This document shows positions 39,524-51,401 of a DNA stretch of 53,822 bases, one piece after another. Position 1 is the stretch's first letter. Every line of letters starts with the position of its first letter. This DNA comes from Chromera velia (Eukaryota; Sar; Chromeraceae): NCBI GenBank assembly GCA_018398765.1, contig JAHBMJ010000215.1:1-53822 (forward strand), given 5' to 3'. A program made the translations under genes and the position numbers. The notes under the pieces are model-generated. The model saw only the letters and a program-made list of their open reading frames with translations, searched no databases and was not told where the DNA came from.

Positions 39524-42500
39524 ATGCAGAACGATCAGCCCCCCCATGAAGAGGATGCAGCCGCACCTCGGCGGTCCACAGTCCGGCCCAAGCGGTTCTT
39601 CCGGTAGGTCTGTTTTTTTACTCTGCTTACCCCTTGTCTGTCTGACGCATTCTCTCTGTTTTTTGTGCCTTATCCGGGCCTCCCTGTCAATCTACTTATC
39701 TGCTGATGTATTCGGCTGTGCCTGTTCGCACCGTCAGTGCGTGAGAAGTGTCGGAGAGGAAAGAGAAAAGGGGTCATTTGGCGAGCTCCGGTGTCTGCCT
39801 CCTTGTAGTCTGTCACTCTGCTCTACGACCGTCACAGGTTACATCTCCATGCTGCCGGTCTCCTATGTGTGTGCTGTGTTCGCATAGAGGACGAATGGAA
39901 ACAAAGGTGGGAGAAAGAATGAAAGAATCGCGCTGGAAATCAGTATTCATAGATTTAAGGGTCTCTCCGGGGAAGGTCCCGCGGTCCCTCTTCGGTCTGT
40001 CTGTCAGAGTGTGGCCGCGTGTCGTTGAATCTGTGGGAAGGCAGAGAAGAAAAGGAAAAGTGCGTCAGTCTGTCTGCCTACCTGCCTGTTTGTCTGCCCG
40101 CCTCGTGTGTGTTTTTTTTCTTTTTCAGTGTGCCTTACAGCAACGCACCTGGGAGCGGCCTCCGTTTTCTTTCCTTCTTGCAGGATCAAAATGTGCCCTC
40201 ACCTCAGAAAAGGCGGCTGCCGAAGAGGAGATTCCTGCAGCTACGCACATGATCCGAAGGTGCGTGTGTGTTTGTATTGACTGTACCTCTGCATGGTTCT
40301 CTTCCCTCCCTTCTTGCTCTGAACTGAACCCTTGTTCCGACCGCTCCCCCCCCTGCTTCCTTCACTGTCACAGCCGGCCTCCACCTTTGCACCTTTCCCC
40401 CCTTCCTCACGAGATTTCACTTTGAAAGAAAGAATAAATTGCTCCTTGCAGGATCTTCGTCAAGGGCATGTGTCACCTTTCACGAGAGGTGTGTACGTTT
40501 GCCCATGGGAGGGAAGATCTGAAGGAGTCCTTCATTGACAGAACCAGAAGTGCCCTGTGCCGTTACTGGGCATGGGACCTCGACTGCCCCCTTCGGAAGG
40601 CCTGCGAGAACGCCCACGGGCCAGCCGAGCTAAAACCTCGTCGGTCGGTCGGTTGGTCGTGGGAAAGTAGAAAGTGAACCGAAAACAAAACCAGAAAACT
40701 CACGCAACAACAAAGGAGGGAAAGTGTCAGGGGATGCGTAAGAAAAAACCAGAGAAACTGTTTTTGGGACATAAGAGAGCGAAACGCATTTCTTCAGTTG
40801 AGGAAGAAAAGCGCTGCCTGCCTGTATGAGACTGTTGTGCCCAAGCTGCCCTGCGTGTGCACCGTCCGTCCTCCGTTCTCTGTGCTCATTTCTGTATTCC
40901 TCGCTTCCGTTTCTGTCAATGATTCAGACTGAGAATGCGTACCGTCTCCTTCTGTCCCCTTCTCCCTCCCTCCACTCTTCTTGGTGCAGCTACCGGAGTT
41001 TGGAACTGGACAGGAGGGCAATCAAAGAGGGGGTAGATCTTGAAGCTGCAATCGAAGGTCTGTCTGTCTGTCTGTCTGTCTGCATGTCTACTTTTCTTCT
41101 GCCTGGCCTCTGTGTGCGTCTGCTGCGCAGATCGAAAGGAACTTTTGTTTCACGTTCATTCTGATGCTGTAATTCTCACTCCAGTTTCCCGTTCTTCTTG
41201 TGACCAGACAAGCAAGCAAGGAAAGGAGTTCCTGTGAAAGACGCTCATCTGCCCCCACGAGATGGCTGACTGACTGAATGAATGTCGATGCCCTTGTCTC
41301 ACACTCTCACGCTCATTTGAGCTTGGAGAGCCTCGTGCATTGCACTACTTTCCGCACATTCCTTGTAGTTGATGCGCCCTGACCTCCCAGCACGGTGTCA
41401 CACTATTGAGGCAGTGTCCGGCTGAATTCAATACGGATCTATCTCCGTTTTCGTTAGAGACAGAATCCATCGGCAGGGCTTTGTCCCCCCACGCACTCTC
41501 TCTCTGTCTGTCCAGCTTTGCTTGCTTGCTTGTGTGTGTGTGAATACATTCGTGCATCCAGAACAGAACACTACTCCCTCCCTCCCCTTCGAAGGATCGA
41601 TCATGCCCCCCCCCCTCCCTCGCTCCCTCGCTCATACACGCGTTACCTGCCTGCCTGCATGTGGTGATGATGATGCAGAGTTTATTGCCCTCCGCGAGGT
41701 AGAGCCCCCCTGTCCGGTGGAGCTGGGAGAGCTGCCCAAATGGGTCTATGAATTTCACGACTACCCGCACATTCAGCAGGCCCTGCTTCAGATGCAGTCA
41801 GCAAACAATCTCCCAGCAGCGCCGCGCCCCCCCCCCCCCCCCCCCCCCCCCCCCNGCCTCCGCACTGGAGCACTTCAGGAGGAAGAGGAGCTCGTTTTCC
41901 ATTCCCGGCTGCTGCTTCCCCTTCCAGCGTGGGACCGCGGCTGGCACCGGCACCACAGCCTCCAGGAGGGCCTAGGTGGGGGGGAGCACAGGCGGGGGGT
42001 GGTGCAATGCCGAAGGCGCCGAGCCCGCCAGTATCAAGTACGTCTGCTTCTGCTTCTGCAAGTGCGTCTGCTGGTCCGATCCTCTCAGTGAGCCATGGAC
42101 CTCACCCGACCTCTCATCGATTTCAAGACTCGGGCACTGCGAGTGGAGGTGGAGTTCTTCCGTTTGAGCCCAGACCCGTAGCCGTCAGTTGGGGAGGAAG
42201 GGGTGAGATGCTGCTGAGGTATTGGGAAGACATTGGCAGGCAGGCAGAGCAAGTGCCACAGCAAGACCAACGAAGGCTGGGTGGGCTCTCTCTCGATCTT
42301 CATCTCTCGCGCTCTTTTTCTCTTTATTTATGTTTGTCACTCCATCCGAGTTGCTGGGGTAGATGAGGCACTGTGAGGACAAGGGAGTGAGTGAGGACGG
42401 GAGTGGTCCAAATAAGTTCATGTTGTTGTCTTAATTGGTCTGTTTGCCTGCCTGAGGTACTCACTCGATGTCCCGACTTAAGGATCAAGAAAGGCACAGA

Positions 42501-43814
42501 CAGAGCTTAGGAGGGAGGGCATTGGAAACCCGAAAAAGAACTAACTATCTTTTCTCTCCCACTTATGAAGTTCTTCCTCTCGTTCGTTCTTTTGTCTCTC
42601 TCTGTATGTTCCTCCTCGATCTGCAGATCAAGCTGGAGCATCACTGTTCCCTCCGGTCCTACCTGGCCTCTCTCAGCTTGGAATTGCTCCTCGGAATTCG
42701 GGAGGAGCTTCGGGATCGGCTGAAGGCAGAAGGGAAAAGGACACAGGGGGATGAGACGGAAGGCGAAGAGGAGGAGGCCGACGGCTCTGCTGCTGCAGCT
42801 GCCAGTTCCATTCCACACTGCTGTAGGGATGCCACCGTTGTAGCTCGAGGGAAAGACGTTAGCACAGCAGAGACCGTCCAAGGTCCCGATGTGCCAAGCA
42901 GCAGTAGCGCCGCCGCCGTGGCAGGGGGGGCAATGCAGGAGAGGTCCTCCCCTTCCCCTTGTGTTGAATCAAACGAGGGCGAGGCGGGGACCGTTACGAA
43001 GAAATTTGGGGGTTGGGATTCTGGAGTCGCTGCGTCGTCCTCGTTTCCCTTGGTTTCTTTTCCGGAAATATCTCCGATACGTCCAGTGGGAGTGAGAGTG
43101 AGTGTCAATCAAGGGATGCCGGGGGGACGAGGTTCCTTGCAAGGGGAAAGGGGAGATCGCAGCATTCGTGTGGGCGCTGAGGGTGACGAAGAAGACGGTA
43201 TCCCCCAGACATTGGTCGGGGGAGGGGGTGAGGTAGAGGGAGGTGCAGCGTCTGATTCGATGCTGCGAGTCAGATGTCCGCCCCTTCCTCCCCGTGCGCC
43301 CCCCCTCCTCCCCCCACCCCCTTACACGAACGAAGAGGGCTCTTCTCAGGGGTTCTCCGCTCACGGTAGCAGCCCTGTTGCAGTGAGTGATCCTCAGGCG
43401 TCCGACACAACCCCACAAGTAACCGTTGAGGGGGGAAGAGAAGGGGGGGGCAGTTCTGTCATTAGCAGATTTGCCGTCTCCGGGGGTGTCTCGTCTGGTG
43501 GTTCATCTCGTGAGCTCGCTCAACTGAGGGGGGGGAGTTCTGGGCGATCTGCAACTCGAAGCGGGGAGGTGGATTGGAAGTTTGCCGTCTCCCCGCGTGC
43601 TGCTGCTGTGTCAGCGTCCGGTCCTACCCAAACTGGGACAGAGCCCACACCCCACACACAAAATGAAGACAAGCAAACAGACTTACCGACACAAAATCAG
43701 ACAACTCGGGCAGAGCCCAACATCCACGCGCAAAGTCAAGAAAAAGAGGGCGACAAAAAAGAAGAGGATCAATTAGAGGCAGCAGCTCTGGGCCCCATTC
43801 ATGATGCAGTTTAG
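39524..43814 (+). CDS. Triple CCCH zinc-finger protein with long low-complexity tail
   Basis: Six exons: 39524-39603, 40184-40273, 40452-40643, 40990-41057, 41679-42252 and 42627-43814 (TAG), about 730 residues. Finger 1 is Cys31-x7-Cys39-x5-Cys45-x3-His49 (CPHLRKGGCRRGDSCSYAH). Finger 2 is Cys56-x7-Cys64-x6-Cys71-x3-His75 and is complete only if the weak donor GTATTG at 40274 is used, which is also the choice that keeps phase. Finger 3 is Cys93-x8-Cys102-x5-Cys108-x3-His112. Helical segments (about 41000-41800 and 42200-42720) and long Ser/Gly/Pro/Glu-rich stretches follow. A run of 28 C ending in N at 41855 encodes poly-proline and hides a frame slip: the frames before and after it do not match. 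Without the 40644 donor the frame would stop at 40677, giving a 131-residue protein, so a short isoform is possible. An RNA-binding role is likely. Confidence 0.75.
41827..41855. repeat. Poly-C run ending in N inside an exon
   Basis: Twenty-eight C and one unknown base lie within a proline-coding stretch. The real length is not resolved, and the downstream coding frame implies the assembled length is wrong by one modulo three. Confidence 0.95.
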
Positions 43815-45490
43815 ATGTGATTCTGTCCTGCTTCTGGGTGGGTACATGGGGGGGGGCTTGTTGGCTTGAGCGTCAAAGAAAGAGACTTGTTGCTTGAGTG
43901 CCAGTGGAATGAGGGCGTGAATGCATGCCCTCTTTCGCAAGACTGCAGCTTTTCGACGTCTCCCTGTCTGCTGCAGATTTTCTTTCGACCCCTTTCCCTG
44001 ACCGAACCTCATAAGAGATCTCAACTTCGAATTGAAGGGGACGGGCGAAACACCACACACCGCTTTCGCAGTAGTCTGTGAATTTCTTTCTGTCTGCGTA
44101 ACTAATCCTCTATCTAACCGCCGTGGGTGTGAACACCGAAAGTCGGACACAGCCGCCCACCGTTTTTTTGTCTGACTGCCTGCCTGACTGCAAGCCTCTA
44201 TAGGAGTGTCGAAGACAAGCAGCAGCGGAGTACACAGGCACAGGCAGGGCCGAAGAAGTCGCAGCAACAGAGAAACAAGTAAACGAGTCTGTACATGTAT
44301 TCCGCCTCCTCTTTGAATGTTACCTTCTCCCTGTCTCAACCGTTTCTTCTTCACGAATTGTCTGGGGCAACACAGGGAAGGAAAGCAAAAACAAAAAGTG
44401 GGAGGGAGAGGAGAATCAATGCTCTGCCCCCCTCCCTCATTTAGTTAAGGAAACTGCACGAACAGACAAGAGGAAGGTGACCGATCGACCTGCCAATGGA
44501 CAGGTGTACTGCCGGGCAGTCAGTCGGGTCGATCGAAAAGAAGAGAATGGCCGCCACGACAGGGTGGACGGGTGGGTATATACAGAAGGAAGAAAGGAAA
44601 GGCATCCAGTTAGAGGAAAGGACGGTGACCTTCCGGGTATATATAGACGGAAAGAGAGAGAGAGGGACAAGAGGACCAGTCACACACAGAGAAGGCAAGG
44701 GATGCGTGCGAGCAAGCATGACCCTTCCAAAGGCTTCACTCTGATTGATGAATCCCTGTCTGCCCGTCTCTCTGTCTGTTGTATAACACATGAAAAGAAG
44801 AAGAGAGGGGAAAGAAAGAGACATATCTGCCACTCTGTCTGTGATCACCCCCCCCTTCAACACGACAACAGGCTCGTGTATTGCCCCGAGAGAAAAATGT
44901 CATCATCTCTCTGGTGTTACATATTTCCTGGTTGGTCCGGCTTCTTCTCCTCTTCAAGCACTGCCTGAGCCTTTCTTCCTCACCATGCTAGCCTTGTTTC
45001 GTGTTTTCGAAGTATCGACGAAAAAGTTGCGTTTTTTTCTTGTTTGCCTGACTGTCTGTCTGTATGCTCATTCGGTAAACGCTTGCGTCTGAGTGGGTCA
45101 GAAAAGCCGTCCCCAGGAAGAAGGAAAGAAGAAGAAGAAGAGAATCAGCATGGGAAATGCTGTATGGTGAAAGAAGAGAGCCCCACCAAATCGCTTCAGG
45201 CATTCGTAAGAGACAGAAAGGGCGTGTTGTTTCACCGAGACCTCATTCAGGAGATACTGCGGACAGCGCCCACTTCCGCAAGGTCGAAGTGTTTTTTAAG
45301 GATTTTTTTCTATTCACTCCGTGCCTTTATCGTCTCCTCTCTGGTCTTCTTCCTTCATATCTTTTTTCTGGAAACAACGGAGGGCGGAAAGAAAGAAGTG
45401 CTCATTCTCGTATTAGCAGGCGGCGACAATCGCATGAGGAAAGAACAAGAGAGAGAGAGTGAGAGAGAGAGAGTGTGTCACGTGTGCATG

Positions 45491-45602
45491 ACTGACTGAC
45501 TGACTGACTGACTGACTGGCTGCCTGCCTGCCTGCCTACCTGCCTGTCTGTCTGTCTGTCTGTCTGTTATATTTATTTGAGAGAGAGAGAGAGAGAGAGA
45601 GA
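45491..45602. repeat. (ACTG)n, (GCCT)n, (GTCT)n, (GA)n succession
   Basis: Four microsatellites follow each other, each apparently derived from its neighbour by single-base change of the unit: ACTG, then GCCT, then GTCT, then GA after a short AT stretch. Confidence 0.9.
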
Positions 45603-45836
45603 GTAAGCAGCGAGGGGGGCCAGGCAACACATCGTTTTTCTTCCGTTGCTACTTCATCTCCCCCTTCCTCCCTTCTGTGTGCTTCCCTTTTCCTCTGTGC
45701 TCTTTCCTCAATTTTGGCCACTTTTGTCAATCTACGTGCCTACGTTTGTTGACCCTTAATTCTTTCTTGCGCACCCACCCTCCCACTACGTCTGTTTGTG
45801 AACAGTGGGCCCGTTTGTTTGCTTGTTTGTTTTCTG

Positions 45837-45911
45837 TCTGCCTGCCTGCCGCCTGCCTGCCTGCCTGCCTGCCGCCTGCCTGCCTGCCCTCCTGCCTGCC
45901 TGCCTGCCTGC
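45837..45911. repeat. (GCCT)n tract
   Basis: About 75 bp of GCCT with occasional one-base changes of register (GCCGCCT). Confidence 0.9.
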
Positions 45912-46896
45912 CCGACTTCGTTTTTCTCCCCTTCGGTCTTGCTGGCCGCCCCATGGCACAGAGCTCAGATGTGCCTAGCTGTCGATTAGACGGGTGGGTG
46001 GGTGGATGGGTGAGAGGAACACACGGAGTCGCGCAGGGAACGCTTCAAGAGAAAGGAGGCGCTTTGCACTCGGAAGCCTGGCGTGAAAGAGAGAAAACCG
46101 AAAAATGAATGCCCCTCTTAGGGAAAGAAATGTTGGGGGGGAAATTGGGCCAGAAAAGAGAACACTGTGAAGGAAGAAGGTCAGATCAGATCACTGACAT
46201 GGCTGACATGAGGAGGATGGGGAAACACAGTTCAAGCGCATGGTGCGACGCAAGGAGGGCCTGCTCTCTGCCTTCCTTCCTTTCAAGGGGCTCATTTCTT
46301 TCCGTAGGTAGCCGTTGACGTGAGCACCCCTTCCGAGTAAGAGTGATTTGGTTTGTGCCCTGTCACCAAGCCTCTAAATTTGCATATGTCTAACATGCAA
46401 GCCAAATCAGCATATGTGTCTGTAGCTTGGAGATATGCTGAAGCATTCTTGCAAGGTTCTGTTTGTCCTCGCATAGTACTGGATAGATGGATGGAAAAGA
46501 GGTCATCATCAAATGACATGCAGGGGGCAAGAAAGAACAGAGGGGCGCTGGAAGGAGGCAAGCTGATTCGAATGTTCGTGGATCCGTAGGGTCTGCGAAC
46601 ATGCAAGAGTGCATGGTCTTTGGTCCATGATTTCCTTTTTTTTTGCGTACAGAAATGGGTGCAAATTGCATTTCCTTCTTGGAGTTTGTGTCATTCTTTC
46701 TCCTGTCCAAACCACCGTTCTTCTCCTACTTGTCTCTTCCTCCCTTTTCTCTCCTTCCCTTTTCTGGCTCGTTCTTTCGTCCGTTCGACTGAGATGGTCG
46801 ACCATGAGTTGTCCTCCGATCATTCTCGTTTGTGTGTCTGCTTGCATTTTCTTTCCTTTCTGTACCAACGTCACTTGTCCGTTTTGTGTCTTTCAG

Positions 46897-46993
46897 TTAA
46901 CATCAAAGGGGAGGAAGGAAAGACTTATTTCGAATGCCCCCCTCGAGAGAGATGGTACTACCTTCCTGCAGCGCTGGAATTAGTTGTCTCGAA
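46897..46993 (+). other. Possible exon with the end of a CAP-Gly domain
   Basis: Bounded by acceptor TTTCAG and a possible donor GTGGGT, this stretch reads NIKGEEGKTYFECPPRERW and continues for about twelve residues. Family knowledge: the last strands of CAP-Gly (microtubule-binding) domains read G-x-x-YF-x-CPP-x-x-G-x-FV-x-P. The Gly after CPP is replaced here. I could not find an upstream exon with the GKNDG part of the domain, so this may be a fragment or a chance match. Confidence 0.3.
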
Positions 46994-47435
46994 GTGGGTG
47001 TGCATGGGTGGATGAGAAGGGGAAGAGGTGCAGGCAGGACGCTGCGATAAACGTAATCCATTCCTGCATTCTTTTCATTTCGTGTCTCTGGACATGTTCT
47101 CTTCTCTTCTGTTCTGACGACTGTCGGGTGAGAATCAACCTGGACGTGTGTGTCGCTTTCTTTCCCGTGGAGAAGGAAGAGCCAGTCAGATAGATACAAA
47201 CCGTCAGCAACCCACCCACCCTTGAGGATAGTTCAATGAGACAAGGCGTAGCTGATCGACTGGCTGACTGACTGACTGAATGACGGTCGCCAGTCAAAAC
47301 GGATCGGTGCACAGAAGACACACTGATCTTGTGTATCCGTGTGGCCGTGAGTGAGTGCGCAAGGGTGAAGTGTGAGTGTGAGCCCGGGCGTATGCGGGCC
47401 TGCGTTTTTACATTTCTCCGCAAGTAAGTAGCTGG

Positions 47436-47624
47436 GTGAGTGAGTGAGTGAATGAGTGAGTGAGTGAGTGAGTGAGTGAGTTAATGAGTTAATGAGTGAG
47501 TGAATGAGTGAGTGAGTGAATGAGTTAATGAGTGAGTGAGTGAATGAGTGAGTGAGTGAGTGAGTGAGTGAATTAGTGAGTGACTGAGTGAGTGAGTGAG
47601 TGAGTGAGTGAATGAGTGAATGAG
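47436..47624. repeat. (GAGT)n tract
   Basis: About 190 bp of GAGT with GAAT and TAAT variants. Note that GTGAGT, the consensus 5' splice site, occurs here dozens of times. Confidence 0.95.
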
Positions 47625-48450
47625 CAAAGGACCGAGGAGTTGGGGGGTGGTTCTTCTTTCTTCACTCCCTCCGGACATCCCTCCCAACGCCCCTCTCTTA
47701 CTCTTATGTGAGTCTCCTGTTTTCCCCTCCCATTTCTCCTTCCTGTCCTTTTTTTTTTGTTCCTTCCTCTTTTTCCTTCCTCACTTGCGTCCGTTGGTTT
47801 GTTTTTTGTCGCTGTCTCTCGTTCTTTATTTTCCATGCTCTCCGCGATCTCGTCCCCTTTCTTATCGTATGCCTTTTTTCGCAGCATTCTTTGATTCCTC
47901 CCGCCTTTCTTTCGTTTTGTTTCCTCCATTTGATCCCTTGCTTTCCACTCTTGCCCCCTTCCTTTCTGCCTGACTTACTTCCTTTCTTCGTTCTTTCGTC
48001 CGTTTGGCCGCCCCCCTGTCTACGCAGTGGGGTGTTTGGTCCCATGCACCATCATGCTACCATGTTGCACGACCATGTTTTGATACATGTTTTCGCTCTA
48101 CTGTTGTTCTCTTTGTATTTATACAAGATTTTCAAGTATTGCAATTCAGTCTAAGATCGCATCGTAGTAACGAGAGTTTAATACTGAAGTTATTCTCAGA
48201 AAAAAATGGGGTTCTTGTAAGCCAAAATGAATGGTATGGCAGATATGATAAAACTTTATTAAATTTGATACTAGGGGTGGTTTCGATATATATTTTTATA
48301 TTATATCATGGGCTGGGTGATATAAGTATATAATATAACCAAATAATATAAAATATATAATAATAATTTGCGCACTCAGCGCTCTCTCGTTTTTTACTTT
48401 TTGTTTCGTTTAATTGTATGCATATCTTTACTTGCTGGCCTCCCTCCTGG

Positions 48451-50267
48451 AATGTGCTGCGTATCTGCCTTGTCCCTAAAGGCCCTGCCTCTCCTTTTCC
48501 CAATGAATGGAGGCCTATTCACATTGTCAACCCTTTCACAAAACTTTTTGGTTTGCTGATGGACGGCCGTGTGCGCTCTTAAGTTGAGCTTGACGTCAGG
48601 CAGTTAGGTTTCAGACAAGGGGTGGGAACGAGGGAAGGAGTAGGCGCGCTTGTCTCTGCCATTCTCTCCTCTAAAAAGAAAAAGAAAGCTCTGCTGGCAG
48701 GCTTTGTTGATTTCTCCAAAGCCTTCGACACTGTGGCACTGTGCTGAGAGGTAAGCTAATTCAGAAACTGAGAAGAGAAGGTGTGTGTGAGGCAGATGTG
48801 TGCATGATCTGTGAAATGTACAAGGAGGTCTGGGGAAAGGTAGACGGGGACTTTTTGCGTTTTCGGGAGGGCGCTAGGGTAAAGCAAGGTGATGCTCTCT
48901 CTCCCATTCTCTTTCTTATCTATATCAATGACCTTCCCCATGTGTGGTCAGTTAGTAAGAACAAGGGGGCCGTAGACAGAGAAGTAGAGGGAGCAGGATG
49001 GTCAGACAGCGGAATGGGGATGGGCAGCGATGAGGAGCCCGAGAGAGAGCCCGAACCTGTCGTCCTTGACAACTGTATCTTAGGTAGTCTGGGGTATGCG
49101 GATGATCTCTGTTTCCTTGCTCATTCCGTCTTGGATCTGTAAAAGAAGTTCTCAGCCTTGGAAGGGTATTGCAAGGAATGAGGATTGACTGTGAACTTAA
49201 AGAAAACAAAAATCTTGCGTCTGTCTGCCTTGGCTCTGGGGCAGTCTGCAGGTAGAGTCGTGTATGGTGGGAGGGAAGTTGAATGAACATCCGAATACAA
49301 ATATCTGGAGTATGTTTTCTTTGAAGGGGGGTACTTGAACAAGACAATTGAGTCCCGTATTGCTTCTGCTTCATGAGCTCTGGGAGGGGTAATTAGGTTG
49401 ATTGCGAGCATGGGCCCGCTCAGTATTGACGCGCAGGTAACAGTCTTTAGAGCCTGCTGGACCCCCGCAGCGCTCTACTGCCTTGAATGTCTACCAGTGC
49501 GGGATGTAGACCTGCTCACTCTTGATGCTTTGCAACTTCGGTTTGCCCGTTGGTGTGGTCATTTGTCTGCTCGCAGCCTCCGCCTGCCTTCTCTTTGCAT
49601 CCTTGGTCTTCTTCCCTGCAAAGCCTTTCTCTGCTTCCGCGTGGCTGACTGGTAGCACTCTCTTTCCATCATAACACTCACTCTTCCTGCAGCCATGTTG
49701 CATGCCTGGAAGAATAACTGCTACCAACAATTTACAAGGTCTATAGACAGGCGGCTTCGTTGGGCTGATTTGATTTCTGTCCGCTCGCTGAGGGTCGAGC
49801 CCGATCCGTCTTCCCAACGTGGGCAGAATAGTCGTAGGGCACAAGGCACCGGCTTACTTTTCTTCAAAGGCAAAGTGAGACAGACAGTTGCAAAGGAATG
49901 CATGAAGGCTTCTGAGGATGATGGGCAATCTTCCTCTCACTTTCCCCTCCTTGCTAGACTCACCCCTCTGCAGCGTGACTTCCCGCCTTCCCACCGTATG
50001 TTTGTCTTTCTCCTGTGCAGCAAGTCGTCCTCCGGTGTTCCTTCGTTCTTTGCCCTTCCCCATTCTGCCCTGTCGGTTATGGATGGCTCGATCTTTTCTT
50101 TTTTATGCATGCTAATATATAACCCGATGGGCGGGCAAGGTGGGCTGCCTGTTGGTTGCTCTGATAGAAAGCTGTGCACCTATGAAGCCTGCTGCCGGTG
50201 TATAGATAATTTTATTTATTGGCTCTCTATCTGCCCCCGATGGACTGCTGAACAAGGCTTTTTATAG
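48451..50267 (+). mobile_element. Decayed non-LTR retrotransposon with reverse transcriptase
   Basis: The first block (48451 to about 48738) shows reverse transcriptase motifs: LVPKG, NEWRPIHIVNPFTKLFG, GFRQGVGT and the palm motif GFVDFSKAFDTV. After a one-base shift near 48738 a single frame runs to 50267 with KQGDALSPILFLIYINDLP, then GYADDLCFL (the catalytic YADD box), GLTVNLKKTKIL and EYKYLE. A Cys-rich C-terminal segment (CTYEACCRCIDNFIYWLSICP) closes it. The frame is broken by stops at 48580, 49140, 49179, 49284, 49374 and 49653. No endonuclease domain is seen upstream, so it is truncated at the 5' end or lacks that part. It is dead as a protein. Confidence 0.85.
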
Positions 50268-51050
50268 TGGTTGGCATTAATTCAATCAGACCGCTTCACT
50301 CATTGTGACTCACCCTTTGCATCCGCCTCCTTTTCTGATCTGGGGGTTCGCAAGTTTATTATATCGCTCTTGCGCTCTCAACCTTCCCTCCTCTTTATGA
50401 TTTCTCATCATATTGTAGTAAATGATTGATTAGATTAAGTTCAAATAACTATCGTCCACTTAGCTTGCAGCTGGCACAATTGAACAGACCCATGCATGTA
50501 TGCACCACCCGGGAGTTCTAACTCCACCTAGGGTTTGGCATGAATCAATCAATCAATCAAATCAGATCATTATCTATGGATAATTGTGAAAACTTATGAG
50601 TGCTAGCATGTGTGTCTTCATCTAGGATAATCACAGTGAGATTTTAACTAGGAATCAGTATCATGATGATCGTTTAGCTCTTTCAGCAGTCTTCTTTGTT
50701 TTGAATCTCTTGAATAACTCTTTTATGCGATGCACTATATTATACCCGTACTATTATTAAAGCTGTATTCAGTGGAGCGGTTACTGTAACTGCGAAGCAT
50801 ACAGCCGGTGCGGAGCAAGCTAGCTAAGCATATAGGTTCGCGTTTCAATTCTATAGTATGAAAGTATATGAAGTTAACTTATATTATATATTTATATTAT
50901 ATCTTTAAACTTGAGAAAATATAATATATACTGAAACCACGCCTAGATTTGATATCCACTTAATATTGGTCGTTATTATATCTCTTTCTCTAAGAGACTA
51001 GATCTGGGTAGCCTTCTCCTTGGCGATCTGCTCAAAATTAAGCGATCGAT
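50268..51050. other. AT-rich flank of the retrotransposon
   Basis: No gene is seen. An (ATCA)n stretch near 50544-50562 may mark the 3' end of the retrotransposon, because such elements often end in short tandem repeats; no flanking duplication could be matched. CTAG words are frequent. Confidence 0.5.
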
Positions 51051-51051
51051 G

Positions 51052-51401
51052 CTAGGGGTAATTTTCAAAAAAAAAAAAAAAAGGTCTCCAAGCCAAATTT
51101 TTTTTTTTTTTTTGCTTTTCGATGATGACCTCCATTAAGATACGACAAGCATATGCAACACCTTGCAACACATAAGCAACAGTTATATACTAGGTTGTAT
51201 AACAGTGCAACAACATTCATTTATCATTATAACAAAGAAATAATAGTATAACAACACTTAAACAACACTTCTTAATTCATGCAACAGTCACAGCAACACA
51301 TCAATAACACTTAAACAACATATTTTTTAGTTTGACATCAGAAAAAAAAAAAAAAACAAAAAAGTGAAAATAACTTCTTTTTTTTTGAAAATTACCCCTA
51401 G
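51052..51401. mobile_element. 350-bp TIR element flanked by GATCGAT
   Basis: Terminal inverted repeats read ctaggggtaattttcaaaa at the left and its reverse complement, ending attacccctag, at the right. GATCGAT lies immediately outside on the right (51402-51408) and one base outside on the left (51044-51050). That is a 7-bp duplication, or 8 bp with one mismatch, in the range of hAT elements. The interior is A-rich with repeated aacaacacttaaacaaca-like words and homopolymer A and T runs next to both ends. There is no coding frame. Confidence 0.8.

Larger units (their letters stand above)
43815..48450. other. Repeat-rich region with at most fragmentary coding sequence
   Basis: No complete gene was found. 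A protein-like stretch near 45100-45290 (SPTKSLQAFVRDRKG and onward) and a possible exon at 46897-46993 stand out from the low-complexity background, but they could not be linked into one model. Large tetranucleotide repeats occur at 45491-45602, 45837-45911 and 47436-47624. After about 48060 the sequence becomes AT-rich. Confidence 0.45.

Noticed and set aside
48451-50267. Reading the in-frame TGA codons of the reverse transcriptase as tryptophan
   Set aside because: Only one TGA has a clear Trp context, TAA and TAG stops are also present, and neighbouring genes use TGA as stop. Simple decay explains it.
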